DNA of 34,634 nucleotides from NCBI GenBank assembly GCA_913031125.1, contig CAJWFK010000027.1, forward strand, positions 1 through 34,634. The letters are read 5' to 3'. Under the pieces are notes generated by a model that was not told the origin of the DNA, did not search any database, and saw only the letters and a program-made list of their open reading frames with translations. Shown one piece after another: positions 17,485 through 27,206 of the stretch. This DNA is from an uncultured Woeseia sp. (GTDB lineage: Bacteria > Pseudomonadota > Gammaproteobacteria > Steroidobacterales > Woeseiaceae). The first letter of the stretch is position 1. Every line of letters begins with the position of its first letter. The position numbers and the translations under genes are program-made.

Positions 17485-18108
17485 ATGAATAAACGGAGAA
17501 AAGCTAACCGCTCGTGGCAGAAGCGTCAGGAAAAAGATATATATGTCCAGCGTGCTCGGAGGGATGGCTGGCGGTCTCGCGCGGTCTTTAAGTTAGAGCA
17601 AATATTGGCAAAAGAGCGGTTGCTAAAGACAGATATGATTTGTATCGACCTTGGTGCTGCTCCAGGGGGTTGGAGTCAATATATAACTGTTACATTAAAT
17701 GGTAGGGTGAAAATAATTGCCGTAGATTTACTACCTATGGAGAAATTACCGTTCGTGGACTTTGTGCGGGGAGACTTTACTGATAACGATATTGTTCAAC
17801 AGATCGAAAAATTGCTTTGCGGCGGTAAAGCGGACCTTGTAATTAGTGATATGGCACCCAATATCACAGGAACAAAGGCTGTTGATCAGCCCCGTTCTAT
17901 GTATCTAGCTGAGCAGGCGCTCCAATTTTCGGTGTGCAACCTCGAAATCGGTGGAAACTTTATATGCAAAGTTTTTCAGGGGCAGGGAATAGATGAATTT
18001 GTTCGTGCGGCAAAGCAGACTTTTGGCAGGGTAAAACTGTTGAAACCAAAGGCCTCTCGAAGCAAGAGCAGTGAGACCTACTTAGTGGCGAGAAATCGTC
18101 AACTATAG
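17485..18108 (+). CDS. rlmE: 23S rRNA (uridine-2'-O)-methyltransferase RlmE (FtsJ)
   Basis: 207-residue SAM-dependent enzyme that methylates U2552 of 23S rRNA. The SAM-binding motif CIDLGAAPGGWSQY is followed by VDLLPM. The K-D-K-E catalytic set is present as Lys in RAVFKLEQI, Asp in VISDMAPN, Lys in FICKVFQGQG and Glu in SSETYLVA. Basic N-terminus as in the family. It precedes ftsH, as in E. coli, with 55 nt between them. No sigma-32 site was recognised upstream. Confidence 0.97.
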   Translation: MNKRRKANRSWQKRQEKDIYVQRARRDGWRSRAVFKLEQILAKERLLKTDMICIDLGAAPGGWSQYITVTLNGRVKIIAVDLLPMEKLPFVDFVRGDFTDNDIVQQIEKLLCGGKADLVISDMAPNITGTKAVDQPRSMYLAEQALQFSVCNLEIGGNFICKVFQGQGIDEFVRAAKQTFGRVKLLKPKASRSKSSETYLVARNRQL

Positions 18109-18163
18109 TAGGGTCTGGAATGTTAGGTGGAGTCTAAATCGAAATGCCGGAGTATTTTCCTAA

Positions 18164-20077
18164 GTGAATGATCTGACCAAAAATATTTTAGTATTCGTAG
18201 TAATAATTGTAGTGTTGTTGTCTGTTGTGCAGGGACTATCAGGTGTTCGTGGTCAAGGGCCTCAGCCAACTGACTATTCGGAATTCTTGGCCGATGTGCG
18301 TTCCGGTAAGGTACGACGTGTGGAATTTGACGGTGATCGCATCAGTTATGGTACGAGACCACCTCTCCAGTTCTACACGATTAGTCCCGAAACTGATAAC
18401 AACACACTTATCGGTATTCTAGAAGATAACGGTGTTACTTTTACTGCACAGGAGGCAGAGTCTCAGAGTTTGCTCGGTCAACTCCTAATCAGTTCGTTTC
18501 CGATTCTTTTGCTGATTGGTGTTTGGATTTATTTTATGCGGCAGATGCAGGGCGGCGCCGGGGGCCGCGGTGCAATGTCATTCGGTAAAAGTAAGGCTAG
18601 ATTGCTGGGCGAAGATCAGGTGGGCGTTTCTTTTGCGGACGTTGCAGGTATCGACGAAGCAAAGGAGGAAGTCAGCGAGATTGTTGATTTCCTTAAAGAC
18701 CCTAGTAAGTTCCAGAGACTGGGTGGAAAGATACCCAAAGGGGTCCTTATGGTGGGCCCGCCGGGTACAGGTAAAACTTTATTGGCCAAAGCTATTGCCG
18801 GAGAGGCAAAGGTTCCATTTTTTACAATTTCAGGTTCGGATTTTGTTGAGATGTTTGTTGGTGTAGGTGCTTCACGCGTTCGTGACATGTTTGACCAAGC
18901 TAAGAAACAGGCGCCATGTATTATATTCATTGATGAGCTTGACGCAGTTGGTCGTCATAGAGGCGCGGGTCTTGGGGGCGGCCACGACGAGCGCGAACAG
19001 ACTTTGAACCAAATGCTCGTTGAGATGGATGGTTTTGAGGGTAGTGAAGGGATTATTGTCATTGCGGCCACTAACCGGCCAGATGTGTTAGATCCGGCCC
19101 TTTTGCGCCCCGGTCGATTTGATCGACAGGTTGTTGTTCCTTTACCAGATATTCGTGGACGAGAATTAATTCTCAAGGTGCATATGCGTAAAGTACCAAT
19201 AGATGATGATGTTGATCCAAGCGTTATTGCGCGAGGTACTCCCGGCTTTTCTGGCGCAGACTTGGCAAACCTGATTAATGAAGCAGCCCTGTTTGCTGCT
19301 CGTGCAAATAAACGTGTTGTTTGTATGGAAGAATTTGAGCAGGCTAAAGACAAGATCATGATGGGTACTGAGCGTCGGTCTATGGTGATGAGTGAGCGAG
19401 AAAAGCTTAATACTGCATATCATGAGGCTGGGCATGCGATTGTGGGATATTGTGTGCCAGACCATGACCCCGTGTATAAGGTCACAATAATCCCGCGTGG
19501 AAGGGCACTAGGCGTCACAATGTATTTACCAGAGGAAGATAAATACAGTATTTCTAAGTCTGCTCTGGAAAGTAACATCTCGACGCTTTTCGGCGGTAGG
19601 ATTGCTGAAGAGATGACTTTAGGTCTTGATCATGTGACCACTGGCGCCTCAAACGATATAGAGCGGGCGACAGAAATCGCACGCAATATGGTCACTAAGT
19701 GGGGTTTGTCGGAGAAACTCGGGCCACTAACCTATAGTGAAGATGATGGTGAAGTGTTTTTAGGGCGTTCTGTTACACAGCATAAACAAGTTTCCGATGT
19801 TACCGTGCATATTATTGATGAAGAGGTGCGAATAATCATTGATCGGAATTACAAGAGAGCAGAAAAGATTCTGGGGGAGCATGAGGACAAACTACATGCT
19901 ATGGCTAAGGCTCTCATGAAATATGAGACGATCGACATGGAGCAGGTAAAAGACATCATGGAGGGTCGTAAACCACGCCCACCAGAAGACTGGGATGATT
20001 CTGACGACACACCGTCAGCTAAGAAGAAAAAATCAGATACGATTACCCCGATCGGTGGTCCTGCATCAGAACACTAG
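18164..20077 (+). CDS. ftsH: ATP-dependent zinc metalloprotease FtsH
   Basis: 637-residue inner-membrane AAA+ protease. TM1 is at about 7-24 and TM2 at about 104-124, flanking a periplasmic domain. Walker A GPPGTGKT is at 198-205, Walker [12 protein letters not shown], the second region of homology near [19 protein letters not shown], and the protease motif HEAGH at 420-424. A charged cytosolic tail ([18 protein letters not shown]) ends it. GTG start with GGAG about 12 nt upstream. folP follows after 90 nt. Confidence 0.98.
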   Translation: MNDLTKNILVFVVIIVVLLSVVQGLSGVRGQGPQPTDYSEFLADVRSGKVRRVEFDGDRISYGTRPPLQFYTISPETDNNTLIGILEDNGVTFTAQEAESQSLLGQLLISSFPILLLIGVWIYFMRQMQGGAGGRGAMSFGKSKARLLGEDQVGVSFADVAGIDEAKEEVSEIVDFLKDPSKFQRLGGKIPKGVLMVGPPGTGKTLLAKAIAGEAKVPFFTISGSDFVEMFVGVGASRVRDMFDQAKKQAPCIIFIDELDAVGRHRGAGLGGGHDEREQTLNQMLVEMDGFEGSEGIIVIAATNRPDVLDPALLRPGRFDRQVVVPLPDIRGRELILKVHMRKVPIDDDVDPSVIARGTPGFSGADLANLINEAALFAARANKRVVCMEEFEQAKDKIMMGTERRSMVMSEREKLNTAYHEAGHAIVGYCVPDHDPVYKVTIIPRGRALGVTMYLPEEDKYSISKSALESNISTLFGGRIAEEMTLGLDHVTTGASNDIERATEIARNMVTKWGLSEKLGPLTYSEDDGEVFLGRSVTQHKQVSDVTVHIIDEEVRIIIDRNYKRAEKILGEHEDKLHAMAKALMKYETIDMEQVKDIMEGRKPRPPEDWDDSDDTPSAKKKKSDTITPIGGPASEH

Positions 20078-20167
20078 AAAGAAAAAACATCTAGGATTTA
20101 AGGATATTTAAACTCGATGTGAGAAAATTTTTGGATCATTTATCTTCCGGGGTGTTCATTTAGAAAA

Positions 20168-21010
20168 ATGCAGCTGCGCCTCGGAAAAAATGATTTCTCG
20201 CTCGACCAGCCCAGAGTGATGGGCATCCTCAATGTCACCAATGACTCCTTCTCAGATGGGGGGGAATTCTTGGCCATTGACAATGCTGTCAGGCATGCAG
20301 TGAAGATGATTAGTGCTGGAGCAGATATTATTGACATAGGTGGCCAATCCACTCGTCCCGGAGCCATTGAGATTTCGTCCCTCCAAGAAATAGAAAGGGT
20401 AGTACCGGTAATTAGGGAGATCGTAGGTCGTAGTTCGAAGGTTGCAATTTCGATCGATACTAGTAGGCCCAAAGTGATGTTTGCAGCCGTTGAGGCTGGT
20501 GCGACCATGATTAATGATGTATTTGCATTAAGGCGTGTTGGGGCATTAGAAGCTGCTGTGGAGCTGGCAGTGCCAGTCTGTCTTATGCATATGCAAGGTG
20601 AACCGGCTAATATGCAAACTAGGCCACATTATGTTGCGCTGATTGGCGATATCATGGGGTTTCTAAATGATCGATTGGCAGTTTGCAGATCTGCGGGGCT
20701 CGACTCGCAAAAATTGATTATCGATCCGGGTTTTGGTTTTGGTAAAACCGATGAGCATAATCTTCGTTTGTTAGCAGGACTGAGTCGCTTTGCGGATATG
20801 GGTTACCCATTACTGGTAGGATTGTCACGAAAGCGAACTCTTGGAAATCTAACGGGAAGAGACGTTAAAGAACGGGTGGCGGCAGGAATTTCGGCGGCTC
20901 TGCTAGCAGTTGCTCACGGGGCTAATATTATCCGCACCCATGACGTCGAAGAGATTGTTGATGCTTTGAAGGTGCGCGAGGCTGTGTTAGAAGCTGGAAA
21001 ATTAAAATGA
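20168..21010 (+). CDS. folP: Dihydropteroate synthase
   Basis: 280-residue TIM-barrel enzyme condensing p-aminobenzoate with dihydropterin pyrophosphate in folate synthesis. Motifs: VMGILNVTNDSFSDGGEF (about 17-34), DIGGQSTRPGA, ISIDTSRPKVM, MINDVFALR, LMHMQGEP, DPGFGFGKTDEHNLRLL, GLSRKR and the final RTHDVEEIVDAL. Normal length and complete. The stop overlaps the glmM start (ATGA). Sulphonamides target this enzyme; I see no obvious insertion in the PABA loops. Confidence 0.97.
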   Translation: MQLRLGKNDFSLDQPRVMGILNVTNDSFSDGGEFLAIDNAVRHAVKMISAGADIIDIGGQSTRPGAIEISSLQEIERVVPVIREIVGRSSKVAISIDTSRPKVMFAAVEAGATMINDVFALRRVGALEAAVELAVPVCLMHMQGEPANMQTRPHYVALIGDIMGFLNDRLAVCRSAGLDSQKLIIDPGFGFGKTDEHNLRLLAGLSRFADMGYPLLVGLSRKRTLGNLTGRDVKERVAAGISAALLAVAHGANIIRTHDVEEIVDALKVREAVLEAGKLK

Positions 21011-22341
21011 GCAGGAAATACTTTGGAACAGATGGTGTAAGGGGAACCGTTGGTGAGGAGCCAATGACTGCTGAATTTGCCCTGCGACTTTCTAGTGCTG
21101 CGGCACAAACCTTAGTGCCGGAAGGTGGGAAAGTTCTTATTGGCAAAGATACGCGATTGTCTGGCTACATGTTCGAATCCGCGCTTGAGGCCGGTTTTGT
21201 AGCGGCCGGAGCTGATGTGTTATTGCTGGGGCCCTTACCAACCCCCGCTATTGCCAATTTGACTAAAGTGTTTAATGCGGATCTTGGAGTTGTCTTGAGT
21301 GCCTCACACAATCCGTATTATGACAACGGCATCAAATTTTTTGATCGTAATGGGGCGAAGCTCTCGGATGAGGTTGAGGCTAAAATAGAAAGTCTGCTTG
21401 GAAATTCAGCAATTACACTTGAATCTAGCAAGATAGGTAAAGCTATTCGTATCGATACTGCGCTCGATCGCTATCAGGCATTTTGTAGATCGACGTTCCC
21501 AGTTGGCCTTGATTTGAATGGTGTAACTATTGTTTTTGATGGTGCCAATGGCGCGGGTTATAAAGTTGGGCCAAGAACACTAAATGAACTCGGAGCAGAA
21601 GTAATTACGATTGGTTGCTCTCCTAATGGGAGAAATATTAATCATGGATGTGGCTCGACTCATCCTGAACTCTTGCAGAAAACCGTTATCGCAGTTGGAG
21701 CTGCTGTTGGTATTGCTTTGGACGGTGATGGTGATCGAGTAGTCATGGTCGATGAGTGTGGTGAAATCGTAGATGGCGATCAAATGTTGTACGTGCTTGC
21801 TATGGCCCTCAAGGCTGAAGATAAGCTTGTAGGTCCGGTTGTTGGGACTGTTATGTCGAATCTTGGTCTGGAGCATGCCCTTGAAGATGAGGGTGTGAGT
21901 TTCCGCAGGGCAGCGGTAGGCGATAGGTATGTTTTGGAGGAGCTGCGAGATTATGGTGGCATTGTAGGAGGTGAGACCTCAGGACACCTTATTTATTTAG
22001 ATAAAACAACGACAGGTGATGGTTTAGTTGTTGCGCTGCAGATTCTTGCTGTAATGCGCCAACGTGGTAAACAATTGTCTGAGTTAACTTCGGGTATGTT
22101 CCGTTATCCTCAGACTATGCTTAACGTTAAGACTAAAAAGCACTTAGACCCGGATAGTTACCCGGAAATTTGTGAGGCTGTGACCGATGCAGAAATTGAA
22201 CTTGCAAAGGCAGGCAGGGTTGTACTACGTGCATCAGGGACGGAGCCTGTAATTCGGGTGATGGTTGAAGGTAGGGATCAACGCCAGGTCTTAAAGGTTG
22301 CAAAATCCCTTGCCGCTGTTGTAACTCAAGTCGCGGGTTAG
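21007..22341 (+). CDS. glmM: Phosphoglucosamine mutase
   Basis: 444-residue enzyme converting glucosamine-6-P to glucosamine-1-P for peptidoglycan and LPS. The N-terminus KYFGTDGVRGTVGEEPMT is typical; the phosphorylated Ser is Ser100 in SASHNPYYDNGIKF. The metal-binding loop is DGDGDRVVMVD, the sugar-binding loop GGETSGHLI, and the phosphate-binding RASGTEPVIRVMVEG. It overlaps folP by 4 nt, the conserved ftsH-folP-glmM order of gammaproteobacteria. Confidence 0.98.
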   Translation: MSRKYFGTDGVRGTVGEEPMTAEFALRLSSAAAQTLVPEGGKVLIGKDTRLSGYMFESALEAGFVAAGADVLLLGPLPTPAIANLTKVFNADLGVVLSASHNPYYDNGIKFFDRNGAKLSDEVEAKIESLLGNSAITLESSKIGKAIRIDTALDRYQAFCRSTFPVGLDLNGVTIVFDGANGAGYKVGPRTLNELGAEVITIGCSPNGRNINHGCGSTHPELLQKTVIAVGAAVGIALDGDGDRVVMVDECGEIVDGDQMLYVLAMALKAEDKLVGPVVGTVMSNLGLEHALEDEGVSFRRAAVGDRYVLEELRDYGGIVGGETSGHLIYLDKTTTGDGLVVALQILAVMRQRGKQLSELTSGMFRYPQTMLNVKTKKHLDPDSYPEICEAVTDAEIELAKAGRVVLRASGTEPVIRVMVEGRDQRQVLKVAKSLAAVVTQVAG

Positions 22342-22413
22342 CCTTGGATTGCGTTGTGCCGGCCCCCTCGGTATCCTTGCGCGCCTTTCAAACTTCTTTT
22401 ATTAACTGACATT

Positions 22414-23175
22414 ATGCGTGGATACCTGGTAGCTGGAAATTGGAAGATGCATGGGGATACTGCAGCCAATGCTGAACTTGTAGGTGGAATAATGCGCGAT
22501 GCTCCGCGATCTAGCCGTGTCGGCTTGTTGGTATGCCCACCATCTTTATATCTCCATCAGGTACGGGAGATGCTTAGGGGTAGCGAGATCAGTCTTGGTG
22601 CTCAAACTATGTCGGAGCATCAGTCAGGGGCTTATACTGGTGAAATAGCAGGGTCAATGCTAGCGGGTTTAGGTTGCAGGTATGTGATTGTTGGTCACTC
22701 GGAAAGAAGAGCATTGTTTGCAGAATCAAGTGAAATAGTTGCCCGCAAATTTTCTGCAGCACAATCCGCTGGATTGATTCCCATACTATGCGTAGGTGAA
22801 ACGTTACAGCAACGTGACAACGGAGAAACACAGACCGTTATTGATGAACAGTTAGGGGCTGTTTTTGATTTGGTGGGTGTTGAGGCTTTTTCGGAGGCCG
22901 TAATTGCCTATGAGCCGGTATGGGCGATTGGGACAGGAAAGGTAGCAACTCCGGAGCAGGCGCAAGCGGTACACAGACACATCCGATCAGAGTTGGAAAT
23001 TAGAAATCCCAGTGTGGCTGATCGTATAAAAATACTTTATGGTGGCAGTGTTAAAGGGGAGAATGCCGGCGGGCTATTTTCGAAACCGGATATTGACGGC
23101 GGATTGATCGGCGGAGCATCTTTAAGTGCGGCTGATTTCTTGGCTATTGCTGAGGCGGCAGTCCAATTAAATTAA
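22414..23175 (+). CDS. tpiA: Triosephosphate isomerase
   Basis: 253-residue glycolytic TIM barrel interconverting DHAP and glyceraldehyde-3-P. Catalytic Lys11 (GNWKMHG), the His in VIVGHSERRALF, Glu in AYEPVWAIGTGK and the phosphate loop YGGSVKGENAG plus GGLIGGASL are present. The ATG at 22414 (MRGYLVAGNWKMHG) matches family starts; a GTG at 22354 would add 20 unrelated residues. No clear Shine-Dalgarno. It lies 15 nt before secG and is probably co-transcribed. Confidence 0.97.
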   Translation: MRGYLVAGNWKMHGDTAANAELVGGIMRDAPRSSRVGLLVCPPSLYLHQVREMLRGSEISLGAQTMSEHQSGAYTGEIAGSMLAGLGCRYVIVGHSERRALFAESSEIVARKFSAAQSAGLIPILCVGETLQQRDNGETQTVIDEQLGAVFDLVGVEAFSEAVIAYEPVWAIGTGKVATPEQAQAVHRHIRSELEIRNPSVADRIKILYGGSVKGENAGGLFSKPDIDGGLIGGASLSAADFLAIAEAAVQLN

Positions 23176-23190
23176 GGTGGTGGCAATAAG

Positions 23191-23619
23191 ATGCAAACAA
23201 CAGTTCTAATAATCCACACGTTGATAGCGCTTGGTATAACTATTTTAGTGCTGCTGCAACGTGGAAAAGGCGCTGAAGCAGGGGCAGCTTTTGGCGGAGG
23301 TGCATCTGGAACCGTATTTGGTTCAAGGGGCTCTACGAATTTTTTCTCTCGGACAACTGCAATTTTGGCGGCCGCATTTTTTGCTACGAGCTTGACACTG
23401 GCCTGGATTAGCAGTGAATCAACCATCACTCCCGATAGTTTGATAGAAGAAATAGCCGTGGAAGAGGTTGAGCAACCAATGCGATCCGAAGAGTCTATCG
23501 CAGCGCCTGTACCTGAACTCTTAGATACAGGGAGCACGGCCTCTGATATGGAACCGAGTGATGTGCCTCCACTTGATGACCAGGTCCTTGATCTTGAAAC
23601 TAGCCCTCCTGAAAGTTAA
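23191..23619 (+). CDS. secG: Preprotein translocase subunit SecG
   Basis: 142-residue subunit of the SecYEG channel. TM1 (about 3-19), the conserved cytoplasmic loop [35 protein letters not shown] and TM2 (about 52-70) match the family. The long acidic C-terminal tail (about 75-142, rich in Glu, Pro and Ser) is longer than in E. coli but common in other proteobacteria. AAGGTGG stands about 12 nt before the ATG. tRNA-Leu follows 21 nt downstream. Confidence 0.94.
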   Translation: MQTTVLIIHTLIALGITILVLLQRGKGAEAGAAFGGGASGTVFGSRGSTNFFSRTTAILAAAFFATSLTLAWISSESTITPDSLIEEIAVEEVEQPMRSEESIAAPVPELLDTGSTASDMEPSDVPPLDDQVLDLETSPPES

Positions 23620-23640
23620 AACTACACCGAACGAATCTTT

Positions 23641-23725
23641 GCCGACGTGGTGGAATTGGTAGACACGCTGTCTTGAGGGGGCAGTGGCGCGAGCCGTGCC
23701 GGTTCGAGTCCGGCCGTCGGCACCA
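23641..23725 (+). tRNA. tRNA-Leu (anticodon GAG)
   Basis: 85 nt including encoded CCA. Acceptor GCCGACG pairs with CGTCGGC. The D arm TGGAATTGGTAGACA is typical of leucine tRNA. The anticodon stem CTGTC/GGCAG encloses TTGAGGG, with GAG at the anticodon. A long class II variable arm (TGGCGCGAGCCG) and the T arm CCGGTTCGAGTCCGG follow. It lies between secG and the nuo operon, as in several gammaproteobacteria. Confidence 0.97.
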
Positions 23726-23729
23726 AATC

Positions 23730-23759
23730 AAAGGTCAGCCACTGTGCCGGCCTTTTTTT
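23730..23759 (+). terminator. Rho-independent terminator after tRNA-Leu
   Basis: AAAGGTCAGC (23730-23739) pairs with GCCGGCCTTT (23746-23755) with one mismatch and one G-T pair, loop 6 nt, followed by a total of seven T. It ends the secG/tRNA-Leu transcript. Confidence 0.85.
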
Positions 23760-23764
23760 GCTGA

Positions 23765-23797
23765 TATTTGCATTTTTATTTAATAAAAATGCAAATA
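23765..23797. repeat. Perfect AT-rich inverted repeat between tRNA-Leu and nuoA
   Basis: Arms of 15 nt, TATTTGCATTTTTAT (23765-23779) and its exact complement (23783-23797), separated by 3 nt. It lies just after the terminator and before the nuo promoter candidate. It could be a back-up terminator for either strand or a protein site. Confidence 0.7.
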
Positions 23798-23814
23798 GAG
23801 GGCCCTAAGGGGTG

Positions 23815-23842
23815 TTAAGTCGGTAATACACCCTGATACAAT
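23815..23842 (+). promoter_or_regulatory. Candidate nuo operon promoter
   Basis: TACAAT (23837-23842) is a good -10; a weak -35 TTAAGT (23815-23820) lies 16 nt upstream. A dyad GGGTGT (23810-23815) with ACACCC (23828-23833) overlaps it and could be an operator. Leader about 40 nt before nuoA. Confidence 0.4.
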
Positions 23843-23889
23843 TTCGAGCTGACTTGGGACCTATGTAGAACCACTTCAGATCTTCCACG

Positions 23890-24246
23890 ATGTTGCAAGA
23901 ATATATTCCGATCCTGATTTTTTTGGCTGTTGCGACCAGCATTGGTGTGCTGTTGCTAGTGCTCGGTTTTCTTTTGGGCAGAGGCCGTAAGGACGAAGAG
24001 AAATTGTCGCCATACGAATGCGGGTTCGAGGCGTTTGAGGATAGCCGCATGAAGTTTGATGTGCGTTACTACCTAGTTGCAATTTTGTTTATTATTTTTG
24101 ATTTGGAAATAGCTTTTCTTTTTCCATGGGCTGTTTCACTAGACGCCATTGGGGTTTTTGGACTCATAGCGATGGGTATTTTTCTAGCAATACTGGTGGT
24201 CGGGTTCATATATGAGTGGAAAAAAGGAGCACTGGAGTGGGATTAG
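23890..24246 (+). CDS. nuoA: NADH-quinone oxidoreductase subunit A
   Basis: 118-residue membrane subunit of complex I. Three TM segments (about 7-29, 61-80 and 88-108). The conserved loop [26 protein letters not shown], including the Cys-containing quinone-side loop, links TM1 and TM2. It opens the nuo operon and its stop overlaps the preferred nuoB start by 10 nt. Confidence 0.97.
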   Translation: MLQEYIPILIFLAVATSIGVLLLVLGFLLGRGRKDEEKLSPYECGFEAFEDSRMKFDVRYYLVAILFIIFDLEIAFLFPWAVSLDAIGVFGLIAMGIFLAILVVGFIYEWKKGALEWD

Positions 24247-24758
24247 CAGAGACGTCGCCAAGTCAGGTTGATCAATCTGATCAGACAGCCTTAAGTCTTC
24301 AAAGCAAGGGTTTTGCTGTTACCAGTGTCGACGCGGTCATGAATTGGGCTCGAACAGGATCTATGTGGCCGATGACTTTCGGGTTGGCCTGTTGCGCTGT
24401 AGAAATGATGCAGGCTGGTGCTTCGCGTTATGATTTGGATCGTTTTGGCATAATTTTTCGACCCAGTCCACGGCAGTCCGATGTCATGATTGTAGCCGGC
24501 ACGTTGTGCAACAAAATGGCACCCGCTTTACGTAAGGTTTATGACCAAATGCCAGAACCACGATGGGTTGTATCAATGGGTTCTTGCGCAAATGGCGGGG
24601 GCTATTATCATTACTCATATTCGGTCGTAAGGGGTTGTGACCGTGTTGTGCCGGTTGATGTATATGTTCCGGGTTGTCCGCCAACAGCCGAAGCACTGAT
24701 CTACGGATTGATCCAGTTGCAGAAGAAAATTCGGCGTACAAGCACTATTGCGCGGTAA
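24237..24758 (+). CDS. nuoB: NADH-quinone oxidoreductase subunit B
   Basis: About 173-residue subunit carrying the N2 [4Fe-4S] cluster that reduces quinone. Ligands: Cys52 and Cys53 ([11 protein letters not shown]), Cys117 (GSCANGGG) and Cys147 ([10 protein letters not shown]). The GTG at 24237 has AGGAG 7 nt upstream; the GTG at 24216 would overlap nuoA by 31 nt and bury that signal in the coding region. The first 30 residues are a divergent Ser/Gln-rich lead. Confidence 0.96.
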   Translation: MGLAETSPSQVDQSDQTALSLQSKGFAVTSVDAVMNWARTGSMWPMTFGLACCAVEMMQAGASRYDLDRFGIIFRPSPRQSDVMIVAGTLCNKMAPALRKVYDQMPEPRWVVSMGSCANGGGYYHYSYSVVRGCDRVVPVDVYVPGCPPTAEALIYGLIQLQKKIRRTSTIAR

Positions 24759-24767
24759 GTACCAGTG

Positions 24768-25472
24768 ATGACTGAATCCTATGAGGCACTGCTAGCTCGG
24801 ATCGACACGCGGTTTGGCGACCAGATGGCTGTTCTCCCAACTGTTTGCGGCGAACTAACTTTTGAAGTTGACAAAAAGAATGTGCGAGGTATTGCGGAGA
24901 TACTGAAAGATGACCCTGAATTTGCGTTTGAGCAACTGCTTGATGTGTGCGGTGTCGATTACTTAACTTATGGTGAGGCCGAGTGGAAAACTGAATCCGC
25001 AACAGAAACGGGTTTTAGTCGAGGTGTTGAACGCGAGCCAGTTATTCTTGATGAAAGTGAAACGTTTGATCCGTGTAGATTTGCTGTTGTCTACCATCTT
25101 CTGTCGGTAACAAGGAATTACCGTTTGCGTTTGCGAGTATTTGCCGGGGAAAGTAATCCACCAATTGTCCAATCTTTAGTGCCGGTCTGGAATTCTGCCA
25201 ACTGGTTTGAGCGTGAGGTGTTTGATCTGTTTGGGGTTTTGTTCGACGGGCATCCGGATCTTCGTCGCATTATGACAGATTATGGTTTTATCGGGCATCC
25301 TTTCCGCAAAGATTTTCCCCTTTCAGGAAATGTTGAAGTTAAGTATGACCCTGAGAAGGGCCGGGTAGCTTACCAGCCCGTGACCATAGAAGAGAGAACA
25401 CTAGTGCCGCGGGTTATCCGCGACGATAACCGTTACTCAGGTGCTCTAAAGGAGTCGTTCAACGATGACTGA
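24768..25472 (+). CDS. nuoC: NADH-quinone oxidoreductase subunit C
   Basis: About 234-residue 30-kDa subunit. Core motifs are [31 protein letters not shown] and the signature [40 protein letters not shown] proline/acid-rich loop of about 25 residues (near 80-105) is longer than in the shortest homologues. Start is ATG 24768; a GTG just before it would add one residue. nuoC and nuoD are separate genes here, unlike the fused nuoCD of E. coli. It overlaps nuoD by 8 nt. Confidence 0.95.
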   Translation: MTESYEALLARIDTRFGDQMAVLPTVCGELTFEVDKKNVRGIAEILKDDPEFAFEQLLDVCGVDYLTYGEAEWKTESATETGFSRGVEREPVILDESETFDPCRFAVVYHLLSVTRNYRLRLRVFAGESNPPIVQSLVPVWNSANWFEREVFDLFGVLFDGHPDLRRIMTDYGFIGHPFRKDFPLSGNVEVKYDPEKGRVAYQPVTIEERTLVPRVIRDDNRYSGALKESFNDD

Positions 25473-26718
25473 AATTCAAAACTTTACGATGAATTTCGGT
25501 CCACAGCACCCCGCGGCGCATGGAGTATTGCGCCTCGTTCTTGAAATGGATGGAGAAGTTATCCAGAAAGCAGATCCGCATGTCGGGCTCTTGCATCGCG
25601 GGACAGAAAAATTAGCTGAATCAAAGCCTTACAACCAAAATATCGGATACATGGACCGTCTTGATTACGTTTCTATGATGTGTAATGAGCACGGCTATGT
25701 AATGGCAATTGAAAAGCTTCTCGGTATTTCGCCTCCAATTCGTGCCAAATACATACGTGTAATGTTTGACGAGATTACCCGAGTTCTGAATCACCTCATG
25801 TGGCTCGGTGCTCATGGCCTTGATATTGGTGCAATGACGATGTTTTTGTATTGCTTCAGGGAGCGGGAAGACCTGATGGATTGTTACGAAGCTGTGTCTG
25901 GTACGAGGATGCATGCAACATATTATCGGCCGGGCGGTGTTTATCGTGATTTACCGGAGACAATGCCTAAATACCGGTCCAACCAATACCGGAGCAAAAA
26001 AGAAGTTAATCGAATGAACCAAAACAGGGAGGGTTCGCTTCTCGATTTTATAGATGCTTTTTGCGAAAAATTTCCAGGGTGTATTGATGAGTATGAAACA
26101 TTACTAACCGATAACCGCATATGGAAACAACGCACAGTGAATATTGCTGTTGTATCACCAGAACGAGCACTTAATTTAGGCTTCACAGGTCCGATGCTAC
26201 GTGGCTCTGGTATTGAATGGGATCTTAGAAAAAAGCAGCCATATGAAGTATATGATCTCGTGGATTTTGATATTCCAGTAGGAATAAATGGTGACTGTTA
26301 CGATCGATATTTAGTACGTGTAGAGGAAATGCGACAATCTACGAAGATCATCGAACAGTGTGTTGATTGGCTCCGCAAGAATCCAGGTCCAGTGATGCTG
26401 GGAGACCACAAGATCGTTCCACCGGACCGGGTAGAGATGAAAGATGATATGGAATCTCTTATTCACCACTTCAAGCTTTTCACCGAAGGTTATAACGTCC
26501 CGGTTGGGGAGGCCTACGCTGCCCTAGAACATCCGAAAGGTGAATTTGGAGTTTATTTGATATCTGATGGAGCGAACAAGCCCTATAGAGTGAAGATTCG
26601 GGCACCTGGATTCTCACATTTGGCGTCATTATCGGAGATGGTTGAAGGCCATATGTTGGCCGATGTGGTCGCTGTTATAGGTACCCAGGATATCGTATTT
26701 GGTGAGATTGACCGATGA
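25465..26718 (+). CDS. nuoD: NADH-quinone oxidoreductase subunit D
   Basis: 417-residue 49-kDa subunit forming the quinone pocket with NuoB. Motifs: [72 protein letters not shown], and the end [16 protein letters not shown]. The family's quinone-pocket His (HPAAHG) and Tyr (near [13 protein letters not shown]) are present. Overlaps nuoE by 4 nt. Confidence 0.98.
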   Translation: MTEIQNFTMNFGPQHPAAHGVLRLVLEMDGEVIQKADPHVGLLHRGTEKLAESKPYNQNIGYMDRLDYVSMMCNEHGYVMAIEKLLGISPPIRAKYIRVMFDEITRVLNHLMWLGAHGLDIGAMTMFLYCFREREDLMDCYEAVSGTRMHATYYRPGGVYRDLPETMPKYRSNQYRSKKEVNRMNQNREGSLLDFIDAFCEKFPGCIDEYETLLTDNRIWKQRTVNIAVVSPERALNLGFTGPMLRGSGIEWDLRKKQPYEVYDLVDFDIPVGINGDCYDRYLVRVEEMRQSTKIIEQCVDWLRKNPGPVMLGDHKIVPPDRVEMKDDMESLIHHFKLFTEGYNVPVGEAYAALEHPKGEFGVYLISDGANKPYRVKIRAPGFSHLASLSEMVEGHMLADVVAVIGTQDIVFGEIDR

Positions 26719-27206
26719 GCCAAACTAGCCTTCTTCCGGACAATGTATGTGAAGAAATAGATCGATGGAAAGCGAGATTTCCGGCTAACCAGCAGCGATC
26801 AGCAGTAATTGGGGCATTGCATGCAGTACAACACCATAACGAGGGTTATTTAACAGCCGAACTTATGAACGGCGTGGCAGAGTATCTTGATTTGCCTACG
26901 ATTCAGGTTTATGAGGTGGCAACTTTTTATTCGATGTTTCAGACGCAGCCGGTTGGCCGGCACAACGTGGCTATATGCACAAATGTATCTTGTATGTTGA
27001 GAGGTGCTGACAACATTGTCGAGCATGTTGAAAACAAACTCGGCATTAAAACTGGTGCAAGTACTGAGGATGAGCGGATATATCTGAAAAAGGAAGAGGA
27101 GTGTTTGGCTGCCTGTTGCGGAGCACCAATGATGATGGTCGATCACAAGTACTACGAAAACCTGACCCTTGAAAAAGTAGATGAGATTTTGGATGGTCTT
27201 GAATGA
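26715..27206 (+). CDS. nuoE: NADH-quinone oxidoreductase subunit E
   Basis: 163-residue thioredoxin-fold subunit with the N1a [2Fe-2S] cluster. Ligands are Cys88-x4-Cys93 (CTNVSC) and Cys130-x3-Cys134 ([11 protein letters not shown]). The N-terminal helical part [19 protein letters not shown] and [11 protein letters not shown] are typical. Overlaps nuoF by 4 nt. Confidence 0.97.
   Translation: MSQTSLLPDNVCEEIDRWKARFPANQQRSAVIGALHAVQHHNEGYLTAELMNGVAEYLDLPTIQVYEVATFYSMFQTQPVGRHNVAICTNVSCMLRGADNIVEHVENKLGIKTGASTEDERIYLKKEEECLAACCGAPMMMVDHKYYENLTLEKVDEILDGLE

Noticed and set aside
23765..23797. CRISPR repeat or mobile-element end
   Set aside because: There is a single copy, no spacers, no target-site duplication and no transposase nearby.
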